DNA of 64,000 nt from Roseovarius albus. Lineage in GTDB: Bacteria > Pseudomonadota > Alphaproteobacteria > Rhodobacterales > Rhodobacteraceae. Where the stretch lies: the NCBI RefSeq assembly GCF_900172335.1, contig NZ_FWFX01000001.1, forward strand, positions 310,001 to 374,000, read 5' to 3'. How positions within the stretch are numbered: the first letter of the stretch is position 1; each line of letters starts with the position of its first letter. The notes beneath the pieces are model-generated. The model did no database searches. It saw only the letters and a list, made by a program, of their open reading frames with translations, and had not been told where the DNA came from. A program made the position numbers and the translations under genes. Positions 1 through 8,755 of the stretch are shown here, in pieces.

Positions 1-1
1 T

Positions 2-643
2 TGCCAGCATGCGCTGACAACGATGGTGGCACCGGGTTTGGCGAGGCAATTGGGGCAGGGGCGTGAGAATGCTTTCAGGATCCGGTCCGGATCGCGGGCT
101 GATTGCCATCTGATGCTGATGCGGCAGGAGGCGGATTTCGGCCTGATCTATGAGACCACCGAGGATGCGCGGGAGTTCGATCCTGAGCTATTTGAAAAGG
201 TGTCATTGGGGGAAGAAGCGTTTATTCCTGTGGCCAATCCACATCTCCATACCGTAGCGATCCGAGAGAAGGTTTTGCCGCTGATCACCTATCCGGCGGG
301 ACTCTATCTGGGGGATGTGCAGCGGCGGCAGATCCTGCCCAATGTCTCACGGGAGTTTGAGACCTATAGCGCAGCGGAAACCGGGCTGACGCCAGCGGTA
401 TTGCAATTCATAAGGCAAGGGGTGGGCATCGGTTGGTTGCCGCGCTCAGTGGCTTTTGAGGCGATGGCGCGCGCCGAGCTGGAGAGCTTGACAGATATTT
501 TGCCTTCGACACGGTTAACTGTGCAGGTTGTGCGGGCGCGGTCCAATGATCGCGATGTTGTGCAGCAAGCCTGGGAGAGCTTGCGGCGCGACGCAGGATC
601 ACTTCGGGTCGAAGGGATCACCGCGCCAGAAGCTTTGCCTTAG
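2..643 (+). CDS. LysR-family transcriptional regulator, 5'-truncated by window edge
   Basis: The reading frame is open to the left edge, so the N-terminal winged helix-turn-helix lies outside the window. The visible 213 residues form the effector-binding domain, with a late GIGWLPRSVA segment that resembles the small-residue-rich loop and return strand of LysR co-inducer domains. The gene converges on the HisD-family dehydrogenase, and the two stop codons overlap by four bases. LysR genes often sit next to the catabolic gene they control, so this may regulate the dehydrogenase, but the convergent arrangement gives no shared promoter to support that. The effector is unknown. The family is secure; the target is inference. 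Confidence 0.85.
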   Translation, partial: CQHALTTMVAPGLARQLGQGRENAFRIRSGSRADCHLMLMRQEADFGLIYETTEDAREFDPELFEKVSLGEEAFIPVANPHLHTVAIREKVLPLITYPAGLYLGDVQRRQILPNVSREFETYSAAETGLTPAVLQFIRQGVGIGWLPRSVAFEAMARAELESLTDILPSTRLTVQVVRARSNDRDVVQQAWESLRRDAGSLRVEGITAPEALP

Positions 644-1941
644 TTGCTCGCTGTAACCTTCAGGTCTTGCATCGCTTTCTCGTATCGAACGTCCGCCGCA
701 CGGGCGTGGCCTTCCATCCGTTCCGCCCGGCTGATGCTGGCGGTGACGCGGGCTAGATCGGGCAGGCTGCGCTCGTCAACCTCTTGCCATGTCACGGTTT
801 TCAGGAACTTGTGCACGGATAGGCCACCGGTGTAACGCGCGGCCCCGGACGTGGGCAGCACGTGGTTGGGGCCGGCGGCCTTATCGCCAAAGGAAACAGT
901 GGTGTTTTCACCGAGAAACAGCGAGCCATAGGCCTGCAGTCGGTTGCGCCACCAGTCGAGGTCGGCGGCTTGCACGTGCAGGTGCTCAGCAGCCATATCG
1001 TCGGCGTATTGCGCCATTTCCTCTGCGCTGTCGCACAGGACAACCTCGCCCAAGTCGGCCCAGGCCTGTTCGGCAGCGCTGCGGTTTGGCTCTGGCAGGT
1101 CGGCGATCAAGGCGGGGATGCGGGCGATGACCTGATCTGCGAGTGGTTTGTGCGTGGTGGCGAGCCACACCGGAGAGTTGGCGCCGTGTTCAGCCTGACT
1201 GACCAGATCGATTGCGACGACCTCGGGGTCGGCGGTTTCATCCGCCAGAACGAGGCTATCGGTGGGGCCAGCAAACATGTCGATACCGATGGGACCAAAG
1301 AGCTGGCGCTTGGCTTCGGCGACATAAGCGTTACCGGGGCCGACGAGGATATCGGCAGGGGGCGCACCAAAAAGGCCAAGCGTCATGGCGGCGACGCCCT
1401 GAACGCCACCGATGCAGAGGATGCGGGTGGCCCCCGCCAGATGCATGGCGTAGAGCATCTCGTCTGGGATACCTTTGTCACCGTTTGGAGGAGAAACAGC
1501 GGTGATGTCCTTGACACCCGCCTCGCGCGCGGTGGCGATGGACATGAGGGCCGAGGCGATGTGGGTGTAGCGTCCGCCGGGGACATAGCAGCCCGCCGCA
1601 GCTAGGGGGATCTGTTTTTGGCCGGCAATCAAGCCGGGGCGCAGTTCGATCTGCATGTCTTGCGCTGTAGCGCGTTGTGCGGCGGCAAAGCGGGAGATGT
1701 TGTCATGTGCCCAGGCGATGTCATTTTTCATCTCTTGCGGGACACGGGCAACGGCAGCGTCTATCTCTGGCTGAGTGACATTGACCTCTTTGGTCCAACC
1801 ATCCAATTGGCGGGCATATTCTAGAGCCACCTGCGCGCCTCCGGTTTTGAGGCTGGTTAGCATCGCCTGAACCGCATCGGCTATATCGCTCGCGGTATGG
1901 GGCGGTTGTCCCGGCGCGGTTTTCAGATGCGTGATGGGCAT
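640..1941 (-). CDS. HisD-family zinc/NAD dehydrogenase, HpsN-like (sulfopropanediol 3-dehydrogenase type)
   Basis: This 433-residue protein belongs to the histidinol dehydrogenase family. The family's zinc-site pattern is present: SQAEHG (Gln and His), GDKAAGPNHVLPT (Asp) and MEGHAR (His). The catalytic AEHLH Glu-His pair is also there. The body departs from biosynthetic HisD and resembles the catabolic HpsN branch, with GCYVPGGRYTHIAS, GGVQGVAAMT, AGPTDSLVLAD and TGGLSVHKFLKTVTW. HpsN oxidises 2,3-dihydroxypropane-1-sulfonate to sulfolactate in Roseobacters. No his biosynthesis genes are adjacent and a LysR regulator lies next door, which favours a catabolic role. The ATG is preceded by a strong AAGGAGG. 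The family is near certain; the exact substrate is inferred, and other hydroxyl compounds remain possible. Confidence 0.85.
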   Translation of the reverse strand: MPITHLKTAPGQPPHTASDIADAVQAMLTSLKTGGAQVALEYARQLDGWTKEVNVTQPEIDAAVARVPQEMKNDIAWAHDNISRFAAAQRATAQDMQIELRPGLIAGQKQIPLAAAGCYVPGGRYTHIASALMSIATAREAGVKDITAVSPPNGDKGIPDEMLYAMHLAGATRILCIGGVQGVAAMTLGLFGAPPADILVGPGNAYVAEAKRQLFGPIGIDMFAGPTDSLVLADETADPEVVAIDLVSQAEHGANSPVWLATTHKPLADQVIARIPALIADLPEPNRSAAEQAWADLGEVVLCDSAEEMAQYADDMAAEHLHVQAADLDWWRNRLQAYGSLFLGENTTVSFGDKAAGPNHVLPTSGAARYTGGLSVHKFLKTVTWQEVDERSLPDLARVTASISRAERMEGHARAADVRYEKAMQDLKVTASN

Positions 1942-2096
1942 AATTGGATCCTCCTTAAGGTAGGAAATGCGAGGGAAAGCTCAATCTGGCAAGGACGATC
2001 TCTCAATGTTGTGGTGTTTTTTAGGTATTCAAAAAAAGGTTTCAGGTTTTCAGAAAGAAGGTGCTTTTGAAATGTGCTTACACATGAAAAGTTAGC

Positions 2097-2537
2097 TTAG
2101 GCAAGATCGCCTTTCAGGTTTGCCAAAGCGCGTTCAATTATATCAAGCGTCAGATCAAAAGTCTGGGTGTAATATGGATCTGGAACATGATCCCATTCTG
2201 GTTCATCGAGATATGATGACAGTAGTTTGACTGGTGTCCTGCTGTCGGGAGGACGTAGTTGTTCAACGGCTTGGCGATTGTTGTCGTCCATGACGATGAT
2301 CAGATCGAAGTCCCCAAAGTCATTTGGACGAAACTGGCGCGCACTTAGGTGCGAGAGATCATATCCGCGTTTTTTGGCGGCCTGCTGCATCGGACCATAG
2401 GGGGGCTCACCGACATGCCAGCCGCCAGTGCCTGCGCTGTCACAGTGAATTTCAGGGGCTATGCTTCGAAGCACGCCTTTAGCCGTAGGGGAGCGGCAGA
2501 TATTGCCGAGGCAAACAAAGAGGATTCGTTTGGTCAT
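2097..2537 (-). CDS. Low-molecular-weight protein-tyrosine phosphatase
   Basis: This 146-residue protein opens with the P-loop CLGNICRSP, matching the C-x5-R-S/T signature of low-molecular-weight phosphatases. It carries the general-acid loop DPYY near residue 120. Length and motif order are those of the complete single-domain enzyme. The family hydrolyses phosphotyrosine through a cysteinyl-phosphate intermediate. In bacteria it often opposes tyrosine kinases of polysaccharide export, but no such kinase or export gene is nearby, so the physiological substrate cannot be named. The ATG has AAGGA about nine bases upstream. It is divergent from the sirtuin gene across only 44 bases, so the two promoters must be very close or overlap. 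Confidence 0.93.
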   Translation of the reverse strand: MTKRILFVCLGNICRSPTAKGVLRSIAPEIHCDSAGTGGWHVGEPPYGPMQQAAKKRGYDLSHLSARQFRPNDFGDFDLIIVMDDNNRQAVEQLRPPDSRTPVKLLSSYLDEPEWDHVPDPYYTQTFDLTLDIIERALANLKGDLA

Positions 2538-2581
2538 TGCAGGATCCTTGCATTAACTAAATCTTACGTGAGGAGGCAGGC

Positions 2582-3280
2582 ATGGAAAAGATCGTAATTC
2601 TGACGGGGGCCGGAATTTCAGCGGAAAGCGGGCTGGGGACGTTTCGCGATGAACAGGGGTTGTGGGCGCAGCATCGGATTGAGGATGTGGCGACGCCCGA
2701 CGCCTTTACGCGCAATCCTGATCTGGTGCATGCGTTTTACAATGCGCGACGGGCGCAGGCGGTGCAGGCGCAGCCCAATGCGGCGCATGAGGCGTTGGCG
2801 CTATTGGAGCGGGAGTTTTCTGGTGAAGTTCTGATTATCACACAGAACGTTGATGACTTGCACGAACGGGCGGGCAGCCAGAACGTGGTGCATATGCATG
2901 GGGCACTGAAAAGGGCCTTGTGTCATGCCTGCGGACATCGGTGGGATGCGCCGCTGGTGATGGATAAGGGCGATGAATGCCCAGCATGTCAGGCGCACGC
3001 GACGCGACCTGACATCGTGTGGTTTGGCGAGATTCCATACGGTATGGAGTTGATCGACCCGGCGTTGAATACGGCGGATCTGTTTGTGTCCATTGGTACG
3101 TCAGGGCAGGTTTATCCGGCTGCAGCCTATGCACAACATTCCCGGAGAATGGGGGCGCGTACGGTAGAGCTCAACCTCGAACCGGCAGAGCATTCGCGGG
3201 ATTTTGAGGAACATCACTATGGCCCAGCGACGGAGGTGGTGACGGCTTGGGTCGCAGATATTTTGGCCGGGCAGGTATAA
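2582..3280 (+). CDS. cobB: NAD-dependent protein deacylase, sirtuin (CobB type)
   Basis: A 232-residue Sir2-family enzyme that removes acyl groups from lysine with NAD as co-substrate. Visible motifs are GAGISAESG for NAD binding near residue 8, QNVD, and the catalytic His in VVHMHGAL. Four zinc cysteines occur as CHAC and CPAC, and GTSGQVYPAA lies in the second NAD-binding segment. The FYNARR segment places Tyr and Arg three residues apart, the arrangement of class III sirtuins that prefer succinyl or malonyl lysine, so desuccinylase activity is plausible. The start is fixed by GAGGAGGC upstream of the ATG. A strong hairpin follows the stop. Confidence 0.95.
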   Translation: MEKIVILTGAGISAESGLGTFRDEQGLWAQHRIEDVATPDAFTRNPDLVHAFYNARRAQAVQAQPNAAHEALALLEREFSGEVLIITQNVDDLHERAGSQNVVHMHGALKRALCHACGHRWDAPLVMDKGDECPACQAHATRPDIVWFGEIPYGMELIDPALNTADLFVSIGTSGQVYPAAAYAQHSRRMGARTVELNLEPAEHSRDFEEHHYGPATEVVTAWVADILAGQV

Positions 3281-3294
3281 GGCTGCGTAAACGG

Positions 3295-3326
3295 AAACAG
3301 CCCCACCTGAAAAGGTGAGGCTGTTT
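3295..3326. terminator. Bidirectional intrinsic terminator between cobB and rpmB
   Basis: A 14-base stem (aaacagccccacct paired with aggtgaggctgttt, one mismatch) closes on a GAAA loop. It lies between two convergent genes, 14 bases after the cobB stop and 21 bases before the rpmB stop. The A-rich foot on one arm and T-rich foot on the other allow it to work in both directions. Confidence 0.85.
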
Positions 3327-3347
3327 GAAACCGATAAGATCAGCAAA

Positions 3348-3638
3348 TCAGGCGTTTGCGGCCTGTGCTTTTGCGATCTCTTTCTTCACTTTCATCGCAT
3401 TCGCGGAAAGTTCAGTGTCTTTGGCTTTGGCCAGGTAGGCATCCAGACCACCACGGTGGTCAACGCTGCGCAGAGCAGCAGCCGAGATGCGGAACTTGAT
3501 GCCGCGGCCCAGTGTTTCGGACTGCAGGGTAACATCATTCAGGTTCGGCAGGTACCGGCGCTTGGTTTTGTTGTTAGCGTGGCTGGAGTTGTTCCCAACC
3601 ATCGGGCCTTTTCCGGTCAGTTCGCAAACGCGCGACAT
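3348..3638 (-). CDS. rpmB: 50S ribosomal protein L28
   Basis: A 96-residue basic protein that begins [17 protein letters not shown] and contains [10 protein letters not shown], the conserved N-terminal region of bacterial L28. L28 binds the large subunit near the exit-site region of 23S rRNA. A longer in-frame reading exists upstream, but the start at 3638 matches the family N-terminus exactly. The tail is alanine- and lysine-rich with a predicted helix, normal for alphaproteobacterial L28. The gene stands alone here, between the shared terminator and a long gene-free stretch; rpmG is not adjacent. Confidence 0.96.
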   Translation of the reverse strand: MSRVCELTGKGPMVGNNSSHANNKTKRRYLPNLNDVTLQSETLGRGIKFRISAAALRSVDHRGGLDAYLAKAKDTELSANAMKVKKEIAKAQAANA

Positions 3639-4305
3639 TGGTTTATCCTCGTCTTGGGCAGAGGTATCGTTGCGACCCCCGCAATGCAAATGGGCACCGC
3701 CTCAGCAGCGCCCGGAATTCTGTTTGCCGGTCTTTAGGCCCAAAGTGGCTGCCCGTCAAGGGATTCGGATGGGAAAGCCGAGCTTTGCGTGGGGAATATA
3801 GTAAGCCGATTTGTGAATGAATAGGCGCAGTAGACAGAGTTCCAAATTTATCCTGCTTGCCTGCGCTACGTTTTCTTTGAAATTGGACATAGTTTTTACG
3901 TTTGGGGTTCGGTTTTGTACAAAAAATTACAAGTTAATCCACTGAGATGTAACTGTTTCAGAAAAATTCTTGACAGACGAGGTGGTTATGGAAAATATTT
4001 TACAAATGAAGATTTCTTTGCCCGGCCACACCTTTGGGTACTTCGAACAGCTTCTGTTTTGCGAAAACAGAAGCTGTTCAGGCGTTCAGGTGAGAGAAAG
4101 GTGCATCAGAAAAATTTATATATGTGTAGGAAATATCAATTTGCCCTAAGGCACGTTTGCATCGACGTTTCCTAACATCATCACAAGTTTGGCAACCTTT
4201 GACTTGATCAAATTTGGCAAACACAAAAAGTTACAGCGAACAGAAGGGCGCAACAATAGTGTCACAGAGCTTCGCTAGAGAGACCCGACAGAAGAGGAGC
4301 TATCC
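3639..4305. other. Gene-free interval between rpmB and aepX
   Basis: About 670 bases that must hold the rpmB promoter (reading left) and the aepX promoter (reading right). The stretch is clearly more AT-rich than its neighbours. It contains the perfect inverted repeat described separately and a small TTGATCAA palindrome at 4204..4211, about 95 bases before aepX. An 86-codon open frame at 3915..4175 has no convincing ribosome site and an unusual composition, so I do not call it a gene. I see no clear Pho-box pair. Confidence 0.6.
4045..4079. repeat. Perfect 16-bp inverted repeat with 3-base loop
   Basis: gaacagcttctgtttt and its exact reverse complement flank the loop gcg. As RNA this would be a very stable hairpin. 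There is no T tract after either arm, although T4 and A4 lie at the loop. It could end an unannotated small RNA, form an attenuator in a long aepX leader, or be a protein-binding palindrome. Nothing in the sequence decides between these. Confidence 0.75.
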
Positions 4306-5328
4306 ATGAAACTTAAGAAATCACTTTTGATGAGTCTGGCCGCAAGTGCAATTGCTGCGACAGCAGCCACGGCCGAGACAGAACTGACTGTGTACACAGC
4401 GGTTGAAGCGGAAGATCTGGCGCGCTACGCCGAGACCTTCAATAAGTCCTATCCAGATATCAAGATTAACTGGGTGCGCGATTCCACAGGTGTCATCACC
4501 GCTAAACTGCTGGCCGAGCGTGACAACCCACAGGCCGATGTGATCTGGGGACTGGCGGGCACATCACTGCTGCTGATGAAATCCGAAGGCATGCTGGAAC
4601 CCTATGCGCCAGCAGGTGTTGATCAACTGGATCCCAAATTTGTTGATGGTGGCGATCCCCCAAGCTGGGTTGGTATGGATGCCTGGGTGGCCTCGGTTTG
4701 CTACAACACCGTTGAAGCGGAAAAAGAAGGTCTGACCCCGCCGACATCATGGAAAGACCTGGCTGACGCGCAATACGAAGGTCATGTAATCATGCCGAAC
4801 CCGAATTCTTCGGGCACCGGTTTCCTTGACGTTTCCAGCTGGTTGCAGATGTTTGGTGAAGAGGGCGGCTGGGAGTATATGGACGGCCTGCACGCCAATA
4901 TCGCACGTTATACGCACTCTGGCTCTAAGCCTTGTAAGCTGGCCGCAGCGGGTGAAATTCCAATCGGTATTTCCTTTGCCTTCCGCGGTGCCAAATCGAA
5001 AGCAGATGGCGCACCACTGGAGATTATCGTGCCAAGCGAAGGCGTGGGTTGGGATATGGAAGCAACCGCGATTGTTGCCGGCACCGCCAATTTGGAAGCG
5101 GCACAAAAGCTGGTTGATTTCAGTGTGACCAAAGAAGCCAACGAGATGTACAACACCGGCTATGCCGTTGTGGCGATGCCAGGTGTGGCCAAGCCGGTTG
5201 AGCATTTCCCAGAAGGCTTGCTGGATGCGATGATCGACAACGATTTTGAATGGGCGGCGAACAACCGTGCTGCCATTCTTAAGGAATGGGCGAACCGTTA
5301 CGACGGCAAGTCCGAGCCAAAAGAATAA
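4306..5328 (+). CDS. aepX: 2-aminoethylphosphonate ABC transporter, periplasmic substrate-binding protein
   Basis: A 340-residue solute-binding protein with a signal peptide of about 23 residues (cleavage after ATA-ETA, before the mature TELTVYTAV). The body carries NWVRDSTGVITAKLLAE, DVIWGLAG, WVGMDAW, NPNSSGTGFLDV and YTHSGSKPCK. Together these are the hallmark of the putative 2-aminoethylphosphonate binding family (PhnS2, also named AepX), which is distantly related to iron-binding FbpA. It should capture aminoethylphosphonate in the periplasm and deliver it to AepVW. A clear GAGGAG precedes the ATG. ATPase and permease genes follow directly. No phosphonate-degrading gene (phnW, phnX, phnY, phnA) lies in the window, so substrate identity rests on family resemblance. 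Confidence 0.88.
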   Translation: MKLKKSLLMSLAASAIAATAATAETELTVYTAVEAEDLARYAETFNKSYPDIKINWVRDSTGVITAKLLAERDNPQADVIWGLAGTSLLLMKSEGMLEPYAPAGVDQLDPKFVDGGDPPSWVGMDAWVASVCYNTVEAEKEGLTPPTSWKDLADAQYEGHVIMPNPNSSGTGFLDVSSWLQMFGEEGGWEYMDGLHANIARYTHSGSKPCKLAAAGEIPIGISFAFRGAKSKADGAPLEIIVPSEGVGWDMEATAIVAGTANLEAAQKLVDFSVTKEANEMYNTGYAVVAMPGVAKPVEHFPEGLLDAMIDNDFEWAANNRAAILKEWANRYDGKSEPKE

Positions 5329-5397
5329 TTCAAAACGTCTGAATAGGGGGCCCGCGTGGCCCCCTGAATTCAATCGCAGCATTCAAGGCGATAGACC

Positions 5398-6561
5398 ATG
5401 CTTGATTCCCCGACAGCAAAGATGGCCCCCGTGACAGAACAACCTTCACAAACCGAATTATACCTAAGCATCGAAAACCTGTGGAAGGCGTTTGGTGATT
5501 TCATCGCGCTGAAAAACATTGCGCTCGATCTAAATGAACGCGAATTTGTCTGTTTTCTTGGGCCATCTGGGTGTGGGAAAACCACACTTTTGCGGGCGAT
5601 TGCCGGGTTGGATCTGCCCACCAAAGGGACTGTGATGCAGGAGGGCAAGGATGTAACCAACCTGCCGCCGTCCGAGCGGGATTTCGGGATTGTGTTTCAG
5701 TCTTATGCGCTGTTTCCCAATCTGACGATTGAAAAGAATATTGCTTTTGGACTGGAAAATACCGGGCGCAGCAAATCCGAGATTGCAGTGCGCGTGGCAG
5801 AGTTGCTGCAGTTGGTGGGCCTGCCGGAACAAGGGCAGAAGTATCCGGCGCAATTGTCTGGTGGACAACAGCAACGGATCGCATTAGCGCGGGCGATTGC
5901 AACCAACCCAGGGCTCTTACTGTTAGACGAGCCGCTGTCCGCACTTGACGCGAAGGTCCGCGTGCATTTGCGACATGAAATCAAAGAATTACAACGCAAA
6001 CTTGGTGTAACCACTGTGATGGTGACTCATGATCAGGAAGAGGCGCTGGCCATGGCCGATCGTGTTGTGGTGATGAACCATGGTGTAATCGAACAAATCG
6101 GCACGCCAACTGAAATTTACCGCCAACCGGCGAACCTGTTTGTGGCTGATTTTATCGGTGAAATGAATCAGATTCCAGCCGTCGCAGGGGCATCAGAAAC
6201 GGTGGTCATTGGCGGTCAGGAACTGAAAAGCCAGGCGCATAAATTCAATGCTGGTGAGACAGTTGTCGCTGCGATCCGGCCAGAGGATATCATCCCGCAC
6301 GGTGATGGTGCGCGTTCACCTGGGGCGCCGGATGTGGTCAAGACACCCGAGAATGCCTTTGACGTGGAAATTGCCGAGATGGAGTTTCTGGGCTCTTTTT
6401 GGCGCTGCCGGTTGCGTCACGAGATTTTTGGCGAGGCAGAGCTGATCACCGATCTGTCGATCAACGCCGTGCGCCGTCTTGGGTTGACCGAAGGGGTCAG
6501 CTTCAAGATCGAATTGCCACAGGACCGTCTGATGGCCTTTGAACCCGCAGGGGCAGAGTAA
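5398..6561 (+). CDS. aepV: 2-aminoethylphosphonate ABC transporter, ATP-binding protein
   Basis: A 387-residue ATPase. Walker A is GPSGCGKTT, the signature is LSGGQQQRIALARA, Walker B is LLLLDEP, and the switch histidine is in VTHDQEEALAMADR. The C-terminal third, from about residue 260, forms the TOBE-type regulatory domain seen in the Pot/Fbp branch of importers. It powers uptake through the permease encoded next. The ATG has only a weak ribosome site; a second in-frame ATG at 5422 is the alternative start and would remove eight residues that lie before the conserved region. Its stop codon overlaps the permease start by one base, indicating translational coupling. Confidence 0.9.
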   Translation: MLDSPTAKMAPVTEQPSQTELYLSIENLWKAFGDFIALKNIALDLNEREFVCFLGPSGCGKTTLLRAIAGLDLPTKGTVMQEGKDVTNLPPSERDFGIVFQSYALFPNLTIEKNIAFGLENTGRSKSEIAVRVAELLQLVGLPEQGQKYPAQLSGGQQQRIALARAIATNPGLLLLDEPLSALDAKVRVHLRHEIKELQRKLGVTTVMVTHDQEEALAMADRVVVMNHGVIEQIGTPTEIYRQPANLFVADFIGEMNQIPAVAGASETVVIGGQELKSQAHKFNAGETVVAAIRPEDIIPHGDGARSPGAPDVVKTPENAFDVEIAEMEFLGSFWRCRLRHEIFGEAELITDLSINAVRRLGLTEGVSFKIELPQDRLMAFEPAGAE

Positions 6562-8576
6562 TGGCCGACGTTCAATATGACACACTGCCCGCAGGTCCGG
6601 TGATCAAGGGTAAGCTGAGCCGCGACGATATAATCATGCGGATGAGCATGGTGATCATCGCGATCTATTTGATCGTGACAATGGTGTTTCCGCTGGCGGC
6701 GATGCTATCGAAAAGCTTTTCGACCTATATGTTCGACCTGTCTGCTTACGAGCTGCAGGTCAGCGATAAAGAGGGCAATTTCAGCGGCGAGATCGTGACG
6801 CCGGCGCAGTTGAATGCTGAGCTGGGTGTCTTGAGCGACAATGACCTGATCGCGGGCTCTGACAGCCGTTTGGGGCTGACGCAATTTTTCCCGGATTTCA
6901 GTTTCCGTAGCCCGGTGATGTACCAGATCCGCAATACGTCCGAGACGGGGCGGTTTTTGGTGGGTTCAGAGTTGCAGACTGGCACGGCGTGGGTCGAGCT
7001 GGACAGTAATACCTTCCGTCGCGTGCAGCTACGGCCAGAGAAATCCACCGGGCTTGGAAACTTTATCAGCTATTTCTCGACACCGGCGCTGTTTAATTCG
7101 ATCAAAAATTCGGTCGTGATTGCGGTGATCAGCACCATCATCACTGTGACGCTGGCTTTTTGGTTTGCCTATGCGCTGAACCGGAGTTGCATGCGGTTCA
7201 AAGGCCTGTTCCGACTGGTGGCGATGGCGCCCATTCTGGTGCCCTCATTGCTGCCTGGGATCGCATTGGTTTATCTCTTTGGTAATCAGGGGATGATCAA
7301 GGAGCTGCTGTTTGGGGCAAGTATTTACGGCCCGATCGGGATCGTAATCGGCTCGGTGTTTTTCACCTTCCCGCATGCGTTCATCATCATCTCGACGGCT
7401 TTGGCAATCTCAGATGCGCGGTTGTACGAGGCAGCGGCGAGTCTGCGCTCAACTCCGTGGCGAACCTTCTGGACCGTGACTATTCCGGGTGCACGCTATG
7501 GTCTGATTTCCGCAGCTTTTGTGGTGTTCAATCTGGTGATCACCGACTTTGGCCTGCCCAAGGTCATTGGCGGTCAATTCAACGTTCTGGCGGTCGATAT
7601 CTATAAACAGGTGATCGGACAGCAGAACTTTGAAATGGGTGCGGTGGTGTCGGTGGTTCTGGTGGTACCAGCCATTCTGGCCTTTGCAATTGACCGCATG
7701 GTGCAATCAAAGCAGGTGGCGCTGCTGTCAGCACGCTCAGTTCCGTATCAACCGAACCCGAACCCAAAGGCAGACCGGATTTTCCTGATCTACTGCTGCT
7801 GTGTGGCGTTCTTTATTATGGGCATGCTGGCTGTGTGCCAGTTCGCGGCACTGATCAAGTTTTGGCCTTATGATCTGAGCCTGAGCCTGAAGAACTACGA
7901 CTTTAACCGCATGGATGGCGGGGGCTGGGGGTCGTATTTCAATTCGATCAAGCTCGCCTTGCTGACGGCGGTGATTGGCACCTGTGTGGTCTTCTTCGGT
8001 GCCTATCTGGTGGAGAAATCGAACGGCTTCAAAACCGGGCGGGCGATCTTCCAGATGTTCGCCATGCTGCCAATGGCGATCCCGGGGATGGTGCTAGGGC
8101 TGGCCTATATCTTTTTCTTCAACAACCCGTCCAATCCGTTGAATGCGATCTACGGCACGATGGCCATTCTGGTGATCTGTACCGTGACACACTTCTATAC
8201 GGTCTCGCATTTGACGGCGGTGACGGCATTGAAGCAGATGGATCGCGAGTTTGAATCGGTGTCATCTTCTTTGAAGCAGCCGACGCTGAAGCTCTTTGGC
8301 CGGGTCACGGTGCCGGTGTGCCTGCCCGCGATTCTGGATATCTCGATCTATCTGTTCGTGAATGCAATGACGACGGTGTCGGCGGTAGTCTTCCTCTATT
8401 CACCCAGCACCACGCTGGCCTCGATCGCCGTGTTGAACATGGATGACGCGGGCGATATCGCCCCGGCGGCGGCTATGGGGATGATGATCTTCTATACCAA
8501 TGCTGCCGCGCGGATCATCCACCTGCTGGTGTCGCGTGGCGTTCTGGCCCGGACACAACGCTGGCGTACTCGATAA
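6561..8576 (+). CDS. aepW: 2-aminoethylphosphonate ABC transporter, fused permease
   Basis: A 671-residue permease holding two binding-protein-dependent transport domains in one chain. The first membrane helix (about 25-50) is followed by some 120 periplasmic residues. Then come the first core domain with the coupling motif EAAASLRSTPWRTF and a second with the weaker ESVSSSLKQPTLKLFG. This fused layout is typical of PhnU2/AepW. The chain should form the whole membrane channel by itself, paired with a dimer of AepV. It is the last gene of the three-gene operon; a terminator follows 24 bases after the stop. Confidence 0.9.
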   Translation: MADVQYDTLPAGPVIKGKLSRDDIIMRMSMVIIAIYLIVTMVFPLAAMLSKSFSTYMFDLSAYELQVSDKEGNFSGEIVTPAQLNAELGVLSDNDLIAGSDSRLGLTQFFPDFSFRSPVMYQIRNTSETGRFLVGSELQTGTAWVELDSNTFRRVQLRPEKSTGLGNFISYFSTPALFNSIKNSVVIAVISTIITVTLAFWFAYALNRSCMRFKGLFRLVAMAPILVPSLLPGIALVYLFGNQGMIKELLFGASIYGPIGIVIGSVFFTFPHAFIIISTALAISDARLYEAAASLRSTPWRTFWTVTIPGARYGLISAAFVVFNLVITDFGLPKVIGGQFNVLAVDIYKQVIGQQNFEMGAVVSVVLVVPAILAFAIDRMVQSKQVALLSARSVPYQPNPNPKADRIFLIYCCCVAFFIMGMLAVCQFAALIKFWPYDLSLSLKNYDFNRMDGGGWGSYFNSIKLALLTAVIGTCVVFFGAYLVEKSNGFKTGRAIFQMFAMLPMAIPGMVLGLAYIFFFNNPSNPLNAIYGTMAILVICTVTHFYTVSHLTAVTALKQMDREFESVSSSLKQPTLKLFGRVTVPVCLPAILDISIYLFVNAMTTVSAVVFLYSPSTTLASIAVLNMDDAGDIAPAAAMGMMIFYTNAAARIIHLLVSRGVLARTQRWRTR

Positions 8577-8599
8577 GGTCCCAATTTTCTCCGGGACTG

Positions 8600-8629
8600 G
8601 CCCGCCCTGTGACAGGGGCGGGCTTTTTT
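8600..8629 (+). terminator. Rho-independent terminator of aepXVW
   Basis: The stem gcccgccc/gggcgggc has a loop of about seven bases and is followed immediately by six T residues. It lies 24 bases after the permease stop. Confidence 0.9.
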
Positions 8630-8755
8630 ATGCGGTGAGGTGAGGCGCGATTTTGGCACCCGAACACCAGTTTCCGAGCACAAAATGCAAAAAGGACGGT
8701 TTTGCGGTACACTGAGTGGCATTGGGTTCGTTATGGATTTTAGGGGGATATTTTG

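Noticed and set aside
862..1605. 247-codon open frame antisense to the HisD-family gene
   Set aside because: It is a shadow of a long GC-biased real gene; the Gly/Asp/Arg-rich product has no fold, and the minus-strand gene has full family motifs.
3915..4175. 86-codon open frame in the rpmB-aepX gap
   Set aside because: No convincing ribosome site, odd Cys/Arg/Phe-rich composition, and it runs through the perfect hairpin at 4045..4079.
4747..5382. 211-codon frame antisense to aepX
   Set aside because: Product is typical antisense sequence; the plus strand encodes a complete, motif-rich binding protein.
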